Shown here one piece after another: positions 1 to 7,710 of a stretch of 12,559 nt of DNA. The DNA lies in contig DOPG01000228.1 in assembly GCA_003513555.1 (NCBI GenBank), positions 1-12,559 of the forward strand. Reading direction: 5' to 3'. The DNA comes from Rhodopirellula sp. GTDB taxonomy: Bacteria; Planctomycetota; Planctomycetia; Pirellulales; Pirellulaceae. The translations under genes were made by a program, and so were the position numbers. The notes under the pieces were generated by a model. That model saw only the letters and a list, made by a program, of their open reading frames with translations, was not told the origin of the DNA and ran no database searches. Within the stretch, counting starts at the first letter, position 1; each line of letters begins with the position of its first letter.

Positions 1-41
1 TCATAAGAGCACTACACCGTTTCATTAGAGCCCTACACCGT
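1..41. repeat. Two-copy tandem repeat, 21-bp period, at the window edge
   Basis: Two imperfect direct copies, tcataagagcactacaccgt (1-20) and tcattagagccctacaccgt (22-41), match at 18 of 20 positions and are separated by one base, giving a 21-bp period. The array touches the left edge, so more copies may lie outside the window. No convincing open frame runs through it: the reverse strand reads ACGGTGTAG in each unit, a stop in one frame. It resembles a short intergenic minisatellite. I see no direct evidence of function. Confidence 0.6.
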
Positions 42-459
42 CAAAATTAATTGAACACAGGACTCCCCTAACTCTGCCCAAGGTCTCAATTGGTTCAAGC
101 TTGCGGGAGACAATCCAGATCTGGGCGAAATTTAGATGCCCGGTTCCGCTCCGCACTCTGCGATTGGCCTTTCCTGCCGAACACAAGAGATTTCTTAGGC
201 CGGTTGAGTCTCACGATTCATACAGCTCGAGGTAGGATCGTTCAGATAGTGTCGATCAAAACGACGAAACAGCCTGAAAGATTCCCTTTCAACATGCTGC
301 ACCTGAAGGCCGATTTTAACCTGCGTACACGTAATCGCACTGCGGCGTGTATACCTCGCAAGGTTCCTGCGTGATCCAATCTGTTTCTTCCCAGCACGGC
401 AGGTATTACCTGCATGGGTAGCCTCCAGCTATCATCGCGATCATATGAAAGGTAAAGGC
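42..459. other. Intergenic spacer upstream of the DUF2490-type gene
   Basis: About 420 bp without a gene I can support. An open frame from a TTG at 90 to 374 has no recognisable domain and no ribosome binding site, and a frame on the other strand overlaps it, so I treat both as chance. No tRNA-like cloverleaf, terminator or clear -35/-10 pair was found. The promoter of the gene at 460 presumably lies here. Confidence 0.5.
448..452 (+). promoter_or_regulatory. Shine-Dalgarno-like AAAGG deciding start 460
   Basis: AAAGG at 448-452 lies 7 bases before ATG 460, a normal spacing. The earlier in-frame ATG at 445 overlaps this motif and has no purine-rich site in front of it. This favours initiation at 460, giving 251 rather than 256 residues. 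Confidence 0.4.
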
Positions 460-1215
460 ATGTCAGCATTTATCAAGTCCTGTATTCAACTGCCACACCG
501 ACGCACCTTGCAGCGTCTAGGCACTCTGTTCGTTTTGCTTGCACTGACCGGAAACTCCAACACAATTCATGCCCAGTCAGACCAAGATGGTGGAGTCTGG
601 TTTTCTGCAAATACTCAGGGTGTTCTTGGCAATCGCTGTGAACACAAACCTGGATTGCGTTGGTGGTTTGATGGCCATCTCCGCTATCGGGATGATTCAG
701 GTGGCTACAATCAGAGTATCATTCGCCCCGCATTGGGCTATGCGATCAATTCAAATACAGCATTATGGTGGGGATATGCATGGATCAACGAGTTACCAGC
801 TAGCGGCGCACCATCATTCAATGAAAACAGAATGTGGGAACAACTGACGTGGTCAGGTAAGTGCAACGCTGCGAGCATCCTGAGCCGCACAAGGCTGGAA
901 CAGCGATTTGTCGAAACTGGAGATGACACAGGTTGGCGATTCCGACAGCTACTCAAAATAGATCGACCTCTTGATTTCCAACCCCGCTTGAGCCTTGTCG
1001 CGTGGGACGAAACCTTCTTCGACCTAAACGCGACAGACTGGGGACAGCAAGACAGTTTTTCACAAAACCGTCTTTTTATCGGGATGGGCTGGAAATGTTC
1101 AGGAAAGAATAAGCCAAAAATTGAAGTGGGCTACCTGAATCAGTTTTTGCGACGTCAAGGTGCTGATGACCAATCCAATCATATCGCCTCTCTGAATTGG
1201 TTCTGGACATTTTAA
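460..1215 (+). CDS. DUF2490-type putative outer-membrane beta-barrel protein
   Basis: Predicted 251-residue exported protein resembling the DUF2490 family (PF10677), small bacterial proteins thought to form outer-membrane barrels of unknown role. Seen in the sequence: a basic N terminus (HRRTLQR) followed by a hydrophobic stretch (LFVLLALTG) and a likely cleavage after IHAQ, which makes a signal peptide. The mature part alternates polar and aromatic residues, with segments such as WWFDGHLRYRDD, NTALWWGYAWI and RLFIGMGW, and it ends WFWTF. A terminal Phe is typical of proteins handled by the BAM assembly machinery. An arginine-rich strand (SRTRLEQRFVETGDDTGWRFRQL) matches the family's usual central pattern. 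ATG 460 is preferred over the in-frame ATG at 445 because AAAGG (448-452) sits 7 bases upstream. The gene stands alone on the plus strand, with long spacers on both sides. The family call is by pattern memory and no function is assigned. Confidence 0.75.
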   Translation: MSAFIKSCIQLPHRRTLQRLGTLFVLLALTGNSNTIHAQSDQDGGVWFSANTQGVLGNRCEHKPGLRWWFDGHLRYRDDSGGYNQSIIRPALGYAINSNTALWWGYAWINELPASGAPSFNENRMWEQLTWSGKCNAASILSRTRLEQRFVETGDDTGWRFRQLLKIDRPLDFQPRLSLVAWDETFFDLNATDWGQQDSFSQNRLFIGMGWKCSGKNKPKIEVGYLNQFLRRQGADDQSNHIASLNWFWTF

Positions 1216-1332
1216 AAATGTCCGATCTAGTTGGCACCCCGCAATTGCTTCGATGGATATTTGTTTAAACGATGCGTCGAAATTAGACGTCCACGTTCCA
1301 CGTCGTACTGAGCCACAGTGCCCTTGGGAAAA

Positions 1333-1351
1333 TTCAATTCACTGAATTGAA
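1333..1351. repeat. Perfect 19-nt palindrome (9-bp arms, 1-nt centre)
   Basis: TTCAATTCA (1333-1341) and TGAATTGAA (1343-1351) are exact reverse complements around a single C. The symmetry stops sharply at both ends, since A flanks each side. The 1-nt centre is too tight for a hairpin loop without losing inner pairs, and no T-run follows, so a dimeric-regulator operator fits better than a terminator. It lies 117 bp after the DUF2490-type gene and about 630 bp before the next start, so its target is unclear. Confidence 0.55.
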
Positions 1352-1406
1352 AATCTGCTCAGGAACACAGCCTGATCACGCTTGGCATGAATGCATTACC
1401 GCAAGC

Positions 1407-1438
1407 GTCTGAGATGAAACATGTCTGAGATGAAATAT
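1407..1438. repeat. 16-bp tandem duplication
   Basis: GTCTGAGATGAAACAT (1407-1422) is followed directly by GTCTGAGATGAAATAT (1423-1438), with 15 of 16 bases identical. The unit length is not a multiple of three, so it would shift any reading frame crossing it. That fits non-coding or decaying sequence and suggests a recent replication-slippage event. Confidence 0.6.
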
Positions 1439-1983
1439 TCTGCAGAGGATAACGCACCGATGGGTAACATCGCATGGACACAGAATTGCGGTGTAGCATT
1501 TTGCAACGATATCACGGTGCCCCGAAATGGCGACCGCCCCAAGTGATCGAAAAATTGCCGATCACGAGCCAGGCAGATGGCATCCTCTTTCTGTCAGATA
1601 CTGTATCCAGCGTTGTAACGAAACGCTTGGCATGGATCATATCTTCAAATTCCCCCCATGGCATTACGATCTTTTAAGGCGGGCCATCGATGACCAACTA
1701 AGTACAGAACTGGATGTCGAAGGTTACCCATTTGCTGACCAGTGTGACCTATGGAGCCAAACTCTTGCGATGAGATCAAGCCGACCACTTGATGTTCGAA
1801 TTGGACCGAGATGAATTGCACCGAGATCAGGTACAGTAACTCTTGGCTCGCTCACGCCAAAGACGCTCGAGTTGCCAAATACAGGATCTCGCCAACAGCG
1901 ACACGAACACTTGCTTGGGCTATACTTCGGGAAATTTCCTGCCTGATTTTTCGCAAGTCCTTTCCCAACTTTTTAGCGGTCTC

Positions 1984-4662
1984 ATGCTCAACAAGCATCT
2001 ACAGTTGATCTCGATTTTTCATTGTTTCTTTTTCTCCGTTATCGGATCTTCGTCCATTGGGTACTCCGAGGAATTTGATCCCATTCGCTTTGAACCCACA
2101 ACGGTTGCCGTTGACCTTGTGAGGCCAATGGAGTTTGACATTGCTCCTGATGGAAGAATCTTCCTGATCGAGTTGGCAGGTGACATCAAAGTGATTGATC
2201 CTGAGACGCGAGCGATTACGTCAGTGGGAAAGGTGAAAGTAACCACCGAACAGGAGAATGGCCTGATTGGATTAGCACTCGATCCAGATTTTTCCGAGAA
2301 CCAATGGATTTATCTGCAATATTCACCACCTGACTTCAAAGGTCAGCATGTCAGTCGGTTCCAGATTCGTGATCACAAACTGGACATGGCCAGTGAAAAG
2401 GTTCTTTTCAAATATCAAGAGCAGCGTTTGCAATGCTGCCACCATGCGGGATCTTTAGAGTTTGGTCCTGACGGGTGTCTTTTCATTGGAACGGGTGACA
2501 ACACCAATCCGTTTAACGATTCACAAGGCTATGCACCGATTGACCAGCGAAAAGATCGCGAGCCTTGGGATGCACAACGAACAGCCGGTAACACACGTAA
2601 TTACAACGGAAAAATTCTGCGGATTCGACCAGAACAAGATGGCACCTACTCAATTCCCGAAGGCAATCTGTTTCCCGTGGACGGATCCGTGGGCTACCCG
2701 GAGATTTATGTCATGGGATGCCGCAACCCATGGCGAATCAATGTCGACCAAAAAACGGGTTACCTGTATTGGGGTGACGTTGGTCCCGATGCCGGTGCAG
2801 ACGGGCCCCGTGGACCTCGAGGATACGACGAGGTCAATCAGGCACGGGTAGCTGGCAACTTTGGCTGGCCATATTTCATCGGTGATAACTATGCATATGG
2901 GATTGTTGATTTTGCAACGGGTGAGATTGCCCCACCTCTCGATCCGACTCGCCCCATTAATCGATCCGTCAACAACAACGGTGCGACGAATCTTCCATCC
3001 GCCATGCCAGCCATGATTTACTATCCTGGCGCACCAACTGAGAAATTCCCCGCAGTGGCCAATGGAGGTCGCACGGCTTGTGCCGGCCCCGTTTACTATT
3101 TCGACGCGGCTTCTTCTGCAAGCCGGCGCTTCCCGAAGGAATATGACCGGACGCTGTTCGCGTTTGAATGGTCCAGAAGCATGATTTACGCGGTGCACCT
3201 CGATGAGGACTCAAACCTGAAAACTGTCGAGCGTTTTCTACCGGAGACAAAGTTTTCCCGCCCTATCGACATGCAGTTCGATCAAAATGGTTCGCTTTAC
3301 GTATTGGAATACGGCGAGACATGGGGCGTGAATCCAGACTCACAACTGGTAAGACTGGATTATGTCAGAGGGAATCGTTCGCCAATCGCCAAGGCAAACG
3401 CCCGAAACACGATTGGACGCGAACCCCTTACAGTAGAACTCAACGGCTTAAGCTCGACTGACAAAGATAATGACAAGCTGAGTTATCAATGGACAGCAGT
3501 ACGCTCGGGCCAAGAAAAAACAACACCGGTCAAGCTTGGCAATACGGCCGAAACGACGGCAGTTTTCGAAAACCCGGGAGTTTATACTTTGGAACTGAAG
3601 GTCACCGACCCAGCCGGCGCATCAAGTGTGAGTTCGCTACCAGTCATTGTCGGAAACACGCGTCCCAAGGTGAGCTTCGCCAAACCTGCCGATGGCGACT
3701 TCTTTGTTCCCGGCAAGTCCATTGAATACCAAGTCGTCGTCAGTGACTTTGAAGATGGCACCAGCGATCCCGACGAGGCCGAGGAGGATGGAAAGCATTT
3801 CATCGAGCTGAGTGCTTCGATGCGAGTGTCCGTGGAAGCCATTCCAGCAACCCGCGAAGCAGATGCCGAGGCAGAAGATCCAGGTCTTGTGATGATCCGC
3901 AAAAGTGATTGCCTGAACTGCCACGCCCCCAACCGACCGCTGGTGGGACCGAGTTTTGTACAAATCGCAAACAAATACCGTGACCAACCACATCAATTGC
4001 AAGAATCTGTAAAACGGGTACTACAAGGTTCTACCGGTGTTTGGGGAAAAATTGGCATGCTGCCTCATCTTCAACACACACCAGCCGAAGTGACAAAAAT
4101 GGTCGAGTATGTGTATGGGGTCTCTGCTGATTCATCGAATCCCAATGCGAGAGGATTTCGCAACGAAGTGACCACGCAAAAAGACACGGGTAGTATCATT
4201 CTGGAAGCCAGCTATGTTGACCTTGGTCGTGGCGAGATTCCAAAAATCATCGGCGTCGGAAGCATCCGACTGCGAAGTCGGCACTTACAGGCCGAGTCTG
4301 CAGATCAGTTTACGGGAACCCGACCGCTGGGCTCAGAAAAAGCCGAAGGAAAACAATTCATGGGTGCAATTGAACATGATGGCTTCCTCAAGTTCAATCA
4401 AATTCGCTTCGATGATATCAAGAGTATCAACGCAAGCGTGGCAAGCGCGGGAGCGGGTGGCACGATCGAAGTACGTCGCGGGAGTTTAAACGGAAAAATA
4501 CTTGGGAAAGCGACCGTTGAAGTCAACGGACAATGGGAAGAGTTCTATGACAAGCTCATCACGCTTGAACCGACTACGGGAACTGATGATCTGTTTCTGG
4601 TATTCCAAAACGAAAAGAATCGCGGTGGCTTGATGAATGTCGACTCTTTGACGTTTCAATGA
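1984..4662 (+). CDS. Secreted sugar-dehydrogenase-like propeller fused to PKD, cytochrome c and CBM6-like domains
   Basis: 892-residue exported protein, probably a PQQ-type sugar or polysaccharide oxidoreductase that passes electrons to its own heme. Domain order: signal peptide, about 1-30 (hydrophobic LISIFHCFFFSVIG, likely cleavage near GYS/EE); glucose/sorbosone dehydrogenase propeller (PF07995 type), about 35-455, with the family signatures ENGLIGLALDPDF, HHAGSLEFGPDG (H153, H154), IGTGDN, NYNGKILRIRP and MGCRNPWRI...GYLYWGDVGPDA; PKD-like Ig domain, 464-559 (LSSTDKDNDKLSYQW, YTLELKVTDPAG); class I cytochrome c, about 620-710, with C643-LN-C646-H647 and M692 (GMLPH) as probable sixth ligand; CBM6-like sandwich, about 735-892, ending RGGLMNVDSLTFQ. 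Relatives often carry a ThuA domain, and none is seen here. An in-frame TTG at 1843 would add 47 residues before the signal peptide, so ATG 1984 was chosen, although no strong ribosome site precedes it. Convergent with the next gene. Domain calls are strong, the true substrate is unknown, and PQQ binding is inferred from the family. Confidence 0.9.
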   Translation: MLNKHLQLISIFHCFFFSVIGSSSIGYSEEFDPIRFEPTTVAVDLVRPMEFDIAPDGRIFLIELAGDIKVIDPETRAITSVGKVKVTTEQENGLIGLALDPDFSENQWIYLQYSPPDFKGQHVSRFQIRDHKLDMASEKVLFKYQEQRLQCCHHAGSLEFGPDGCLFIGTGDNTNPFNDSQGYAPIDQRKDREPWDAQRTAGNTRNYNGKILRIRPEQDGTYSIPEGNLFPVDGSVGYPEIYVMGCRNPWRINVDQKTGYLYWGDVGPDAGADGPRGPRGYDEVNQARVAGNFGWPYFIGDNYAYGIVDFATGEIAPPLDPTRPINRSVNNNGATNLPSAMPAMIYYPGAPTEKFPAVANGGRTACAGPVYYFDAASSASRRFPKEYDRTLFAFEWSRSMIYAVHLDEDSNLKTVERFLPETKFSRPIDMQFDQNGSLYVLEYGETWGVNPDSQLVRLDYVRGNRSPIAKANARNTIGREPLTVELNGLSSTDKDNDKLSYQWTAVRSGQEKTTPVKLGNTAETTAVFENPGVYTLELKVTDPAGASSVSSLPVIVGNTRPKVSFAKPADGDFFVPGKSIEYQVVVSDFEDGTSDPDEAEEDGKHFIELSASMRVSVEAIPATREADAEAEDPGLVMIRKSDCLNCHAPNRPLVGPSFVQIANKYRDQPHQLQESVKRVLQGSTGVWGKIGMLPHLQHTPAEVTKMVEYVYGVSADSSNPNARGFRNEVTTQKDTGSIILEASYVDLGRGEIPKIIGVGSIRLRSRHLQAESADQFTGTRPLGSEKAEGKQFMGAIEHDGFLKFNQIRFDDIKSINASVASAGAGGTIEVRRGSLNGKILGKATVEVNGQWEEFYDKLITLEPTTGTDDLFLVFQNEKNRGGLMNVDSLTFQ
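3910..3924 (+). other. CxxCH heme-attachment motif of the fused cytochrome c domain
   Basis: Codons TGC CTG AAC TGC CAC encode CLNCH (residues 643-647). The sequence after it, APNRPLVGPSF, is the usual class I cytochrome c continuation. M692 in GMLPH (ATG at 4057) is the likely distal heme ligand. Confidence 0.88.
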
Positions 4663-4762
4663 GACTCATCCAGGCAGGCATCGCAACACTTGCTTCTGCA
4701 GCAAGCGTCCTGACGGACCACGCCCTACCACCATCCGAGGTATCAAGCGAAGTTCAGAACCC

Positions 4763-4785
4763 AATGCCCAGCAATGATGGGCATT
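4763..4785. terminator. Possible bidirectional hairpin between convergent genes
   Basis: AATGCCCA (4763-4770) and TGGGCATT (4778-4785) form a perfect 8-bp stem around the 7-nt loop GCAATGA. It lies in the 192-bp gap between two convergent stop codons (4662 and 4857), where a shared terminator would be expected. No T-run follows on either strand, so it is not a classic intrinsic terminator. It may simply slow polymerase or protect mRNA 3' ends. Confidence 0.3.
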
Positions 4786-4854
4786 ACCCTACGCAAGACT
4801 ACTTCCTTAGGCCAAAATCTTTTCTGGAATTGATCGCGAGGTCAATCCGTGAGA

Positions 4855-7710
4855 TTACTCGCCAAGATCCTCTCGGATTAATTCCAAACCGCTGATAATT
4901 GTTTTCCCCCGCGAACTGCTTAGCCCCAATTTCAATTCATTTTGAACGTTGATTCCCTCCAATTCCAAACAGATGGCGTGCATGAGACCGCCGCTCTCAG
5001 CGGCCACATCAAAATCTTCTTTCACTGTTGCCTCTTGCAATTGAATTGTCTGCAAACGTTCACCAGCAGCAACGTCATCAGGCTCGTTGAAATACAACCG
5101 GACGACATAGTGCCCCGGCTTGAGGCCTGTGATTTTGAACTCACGGAGTCCCTCAGCAACAGACGCGTTCACCCACGGGTACTTCGCGTCTCCCTGCATC
5201 CAAAGGCTATGTTGATACCGATAGCGTGGCATACCAGAGACATTGATATCGATCATCGGTGACGGTCCGCCAACCGAAGGATAGTCGAGCCAGAGCGTAC
5301 CGTTTCTGGTGATCCGATCTCCTGGAGCACCAAAATTGATCCCCACACGTTGGATTTTCCCGGCAGGTATTTCACACTTTCCCCACGAGGCCCACTGCTC
5401 ATGTTGCTCTGGCATCGCGACCAGCGACATCGCCGTCGGCAGGGGATAACTGCAAGTACAACCTTCATAAAAGTAGGGAACGTTCAGCACGCCACCCGAT
5501 GGAATGATACTGTTCGTACACCCGCTGCGTGGACCACTCAAAAAGACCGTCCCACTCTCGGCGGTCTTATCGTAAAACGCAGCGGTTCCGCTCCTCAGGG
5601 TGTACAGATCGCCGTAGTCAACACCACCATCGCAGCCATACGTTTTCAGAAATGTACGGGGTTCCATTTCTCCCGTGATTGGATTTCTTCGCTGGCCCAC
5701 CACCGGTTTTTTGGGTTTCCAATCATCTTGCTGCCGGGGTGGTCGATACTGACTTGGTTCGGCAATGGACGGTGATGTTGCGGTGAGTTGATTCCGCAAA
5801 TCCATGCGTTCACTATCCTCAAGGACACGCCCCGTATAGATATCAGACAATACCGGCGGAAGTAACGGATAATCGATTTTATAATTCCCTTTGACTCGGG
5901 CTGCACGCCAATCCTTCGGTCGGGAAATCATCTCCCCCTGATTGAATCGTGGCTGCGGCGAACGTTTGAAGTGAGCCAGTGTGTCATCAAACCACAAGAC
6001 CCCCAAAGGAAACCTGACCAATTGATCTTCGCTTAATGCCCAATCACCGGCATACTCATTCGCGCCAGCCAAAGCACCTTGTCTCTCGACAACAACATCA
6101 CTCTTTTTGTTGCTTACCACAAATCCCTGCTGCTTCATTCGATCGATGCCAGGTCCAGGCCGCACGACATTCATCGCGACACCTCCGAAAGGCCTGAGGG
6201 TCTGTAGTGACGGCGAAATGGGCAAGCTATCTCTTTCGGTCACCATCACAGTTGTTACATAGGGTGGCAGCGCTACCTGATCCAACAAACAGTGCATGAC
6301 CGCGGCTCTTGCCCCGTAAACACCAGCGGAGTCCAGATCACGCCTCAAAGCCTGGCATCGTTCCAGATCATCGTCCAAGGCAACCACATGGTAGTGCGAG
6401 GATTCGACCAACGCTTTCACAAGCTCTCCATCAACGAGTCCGTAAACGACTGCGATTCCATGCTCGCTTGAGGCGTGAGCGACAATGGATTTCGCTTGAC
6501 GGATTGCGTCGCGATTCGGCAGAAGCTTGGTCAGTGTGCGTGTCGAATTCTCACGCGACTCCTCGGCCAACTGTTTACCATCGCGAAAACACAGGATTTC
6601 ACCTTTCGCAGTCGCGACAAACAGGGCATTGTCCGCAATCAACATCGAGTGCACGGAACCTTTGACATCCACACTCGGCACATCAAATTTCAATACTTGA
6701 GTGGGAGTTCGAATCTCACGACTCAGTTCCGCAACTCCCCCTTCACCTCTGCGCACCTTGTCTTCATGCATTTGGCTGTTGATGGATTCATCAAACGTCA
6801 GCTTTCCCCTTCTCAAAGCTCTTGCCTGATCAGGATCCAAGGCGGCAAACCAGCCTCCGGGATAACGCCCGGCGGAAGGCAATTCAAATTCGATCAATTC
6901 ACCTGTGATCCGATTCAGTCTGGCGGGATAGGCGGTAGAGCATGGCACAATCAGTTCATCTTCATCAATCAACAGGTATCCGTGCGGAGCCAATCCTCCG
7001 ATGGCTTGCGTATTGTGCGGTTGCTGACCAAACAAATACCCCATGCGATCATTGCGCCAGATGACTTTGCCAGTTTCAATCTGCATTGCATAAATGAATA
7101 CACCCTCAAAAGGCCAGACACCCGCAGCAAAGTAAACCACGCCATCCTTGACTACAGGACCTCCCCGCACTGGCCAAACAGAAATCAAACGCCGGTTGCC
7201 CAGCAACAACCGTTCACTTGGTGCAGCCTGCTGCTTCCAGCGGAGCACCCCGGTGTGAAGGTCAACACAATACATGTACCCATCGTCGGAACCAAAGCAA
7301 ACCGTCTCGTTCCATATCGCAGGAGCAAACCGCACGGGCCCATTGGTAAAGTACGTCCAGACAATTTGACCTGTTTGGGTATCAAACGCCTTGACCGAAT
7401 CCGTTAAGGATGACGCAACCAACAGCTTGCCCTTGGCGACGACCGGCTCATATCCCGCATCGAATTGCAAGCGTTTATTTTGAAACGCAGGTGTCAATGG
7501 AAGAAGCTTCCTTGACCATGCAAGTCGCAAGTGATCAGGTAGCTCAGCCTGACTCACGCCCTTTCGCCCCGCGTCCTTTCGGTACATCGGCCAATCATCG
7601 ATGGCGTTCTGCTCGGCGGCAATCAAGTCTGTACCTGCCTGAAGGAGAATCAGCAGAGCCACTAGAATAATCAAAGAACAGGCACGGGCATGATTTTGGA
7701 AGTGGTGCAT
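4855..7710 (-). CDS. Secreted PQQ-type beta-propeller protein with embedded methyltransferase-like segment and malectin-like C terminus
   Basis: 951-residue exported protein of a planctomycete architecture, exact role unknown. Seen in order: signal peptide, about 1-34 (SLIILVALLILLQAG, cleavage near LIAA/EQ); PQQ-type propeller blades, about 40-390, with repeated patterns such as VKAFDTQTGQIVWTY, MYCVDLHTGVLRWKQ and IYAMQIETGKVIWRN; a Rossmann/SAM-methyltransferase-like segment, about 415-560, with V421-VYGLVDGEL in the place of motif I, then VVALDDDLERCQALRRDLDSAGVYG and LQTLRPFGGVAMNV; a shortened return to the propeller (PLGVLWFDD, SDIYTGRVLE); a Cys-rich final blade, about 690-770 (YGCDGG, SGCTNS, EGCTCSY); and a malectin-like domain, about 785-950 (RVGINFGAPGD, TLWLDYPSVGG, KPGHYVVRLYFNEP). 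The longest frame opens at a TTG (7713) directly before ATG 7710, and I use the ATG, with GGGA six bases upstream. The motif I glycine pattern is degenerate and the protein is exported, so catalytic methyl transfer seems unlikely. Divergent from the gene at 8103. Confidence 0.88.
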   Translation of the reverse strand: MHHFQNHARACSLIILVALLILLQAGTDLIAAEQNAIDDWPMYRKDAGRKGVSQAELPDHLRLAWSRKLLPLTPAFQNKRLQFDAGYEPVVAKGKLLVASSLTDSVKAFDTQTGQIVWTYFTNGPVRFAPAIWNETVCFGSDDGYMYCVDLHTGVLRWKQQAAPSERLLLGNRRLISVWPVRGGPVVKDGVVYFAAGVWPFEGVFIYAMQIETGKVIWRNDRMGYLFGQQPHNTQAIGGLAPHGYLLIDEDELIVPCSTAYPARLNRITGELIEFELPSAGRYPGGWFAALDPDQARALRRGKLTFDESINSQMHEDKVRRGEGGVAELSREIRTPTQVLKFDVPSVDVKGSVHSMLIADNALFVATAKGEILCFRDGKQLAEESRENSTRTLTKLLPNRDAIRQAKSIVAHASSEHGIAVVYGLVDGELVKALVESSHYHVVALDDDLERCQALRRDLDSAGVYGARAAVMHCLLDQVALPPYVTTVMVTERDSLPISPSLQTLRPFGGVAMNVVRPGPGIDRMKQQGFVVSNKKSDVVVERQGALAGANEYAGDWALSEDQLVRFPLGVLWFDDTLAHFKRSPQPRFNQGEMISRPKDWRAARVKGNYKIDYPLLPPVLSDIYTGRVLEDSERMDLRNQLTATSPSIAEPSQYRPPRQQDDWKPKKPVVGQRRNPITGEMEPRTFLKTYGCDGGVDYGDLYTLRSGTAAFYDKTAESGTVFLSGPRSGCTNSIIPSGGVLNVPYFYEGCTCSYPLPTAMSLVAMPEQHEQWASWGKCEIPAGKIQRVGINFGAPGDRITRNGTLWLDYPSVGGPSPMIDINVSGMPRYRYQHSLWMQGDAKYPWVNASVAEGLREFKITGLKPGHYVVRLYFNEPDDVAAGERLQTIQLQEATVKEDFDVAAESGGLMHAICLELEGINVQNELKLGLSSSRGKTIISGLELIREDLGE

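Larger units (their letters stand above)
1216..1983. other. Long intergenic spacer with palindrome, tandem duplication and weak small frames
   Basis: About 770 bp with no gene I can defend. It holds a perfect 19-nt palindrome (1333-1351) and a 16-bp tandem duplication (1407-1438). Overlapping short open frames run at 1421-1546 (41 aa), 1474-1677 (67 aa) and 1527-1814 (95 aa). None has a recognisable domain or a ribosome binding site. The frame from a TTG at 1843 joins the next gene in phase, but its first 47 residues look non-native ahead of a clear signal peptide at 1984, so I leave 1843-1983 as leader. The spacer may be regulatory or a decayed gene. Confidence 0.5.

Noticed and set aside
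90..374. 94-residue open frame in the left spacer, TTG start
   Set aside because: No ribosome site, no family, an overlapping frame on the other strand, and Arg-rich random-looking composition.
1421..1546. Short frame with NIAWTQNCG, vaguely like the start of DUF5131/phage Gp37-Gp68 proteins
   Set aside because: The following conserved Cys-rich segment is absent in all frames, so the likeness is most likely chance.
2650..3198. 182-residue antisense open frame within the sugar-dehydrogenase-like gene
   Set aside because: Fully inside and opposite a strong propeller domain, with no domain of its own.
4659..4895. 78-residue open frame starting in an ATGA overlap with the dehydrogenase-like gene
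   Set aside because: The overlap and a mildly hydrophobic start are tempting, but there is no domain, it runs into the convergent gene's 3' end, and composition past residue 30 looks random.
6475..7407. 310-residue open frame opposite the PQQ-type propeller gene
   Set aside because: It lies wholly antisense to a well-supported coding region, has no recognisable domain, and its openness follows from codon bias of the real gene.
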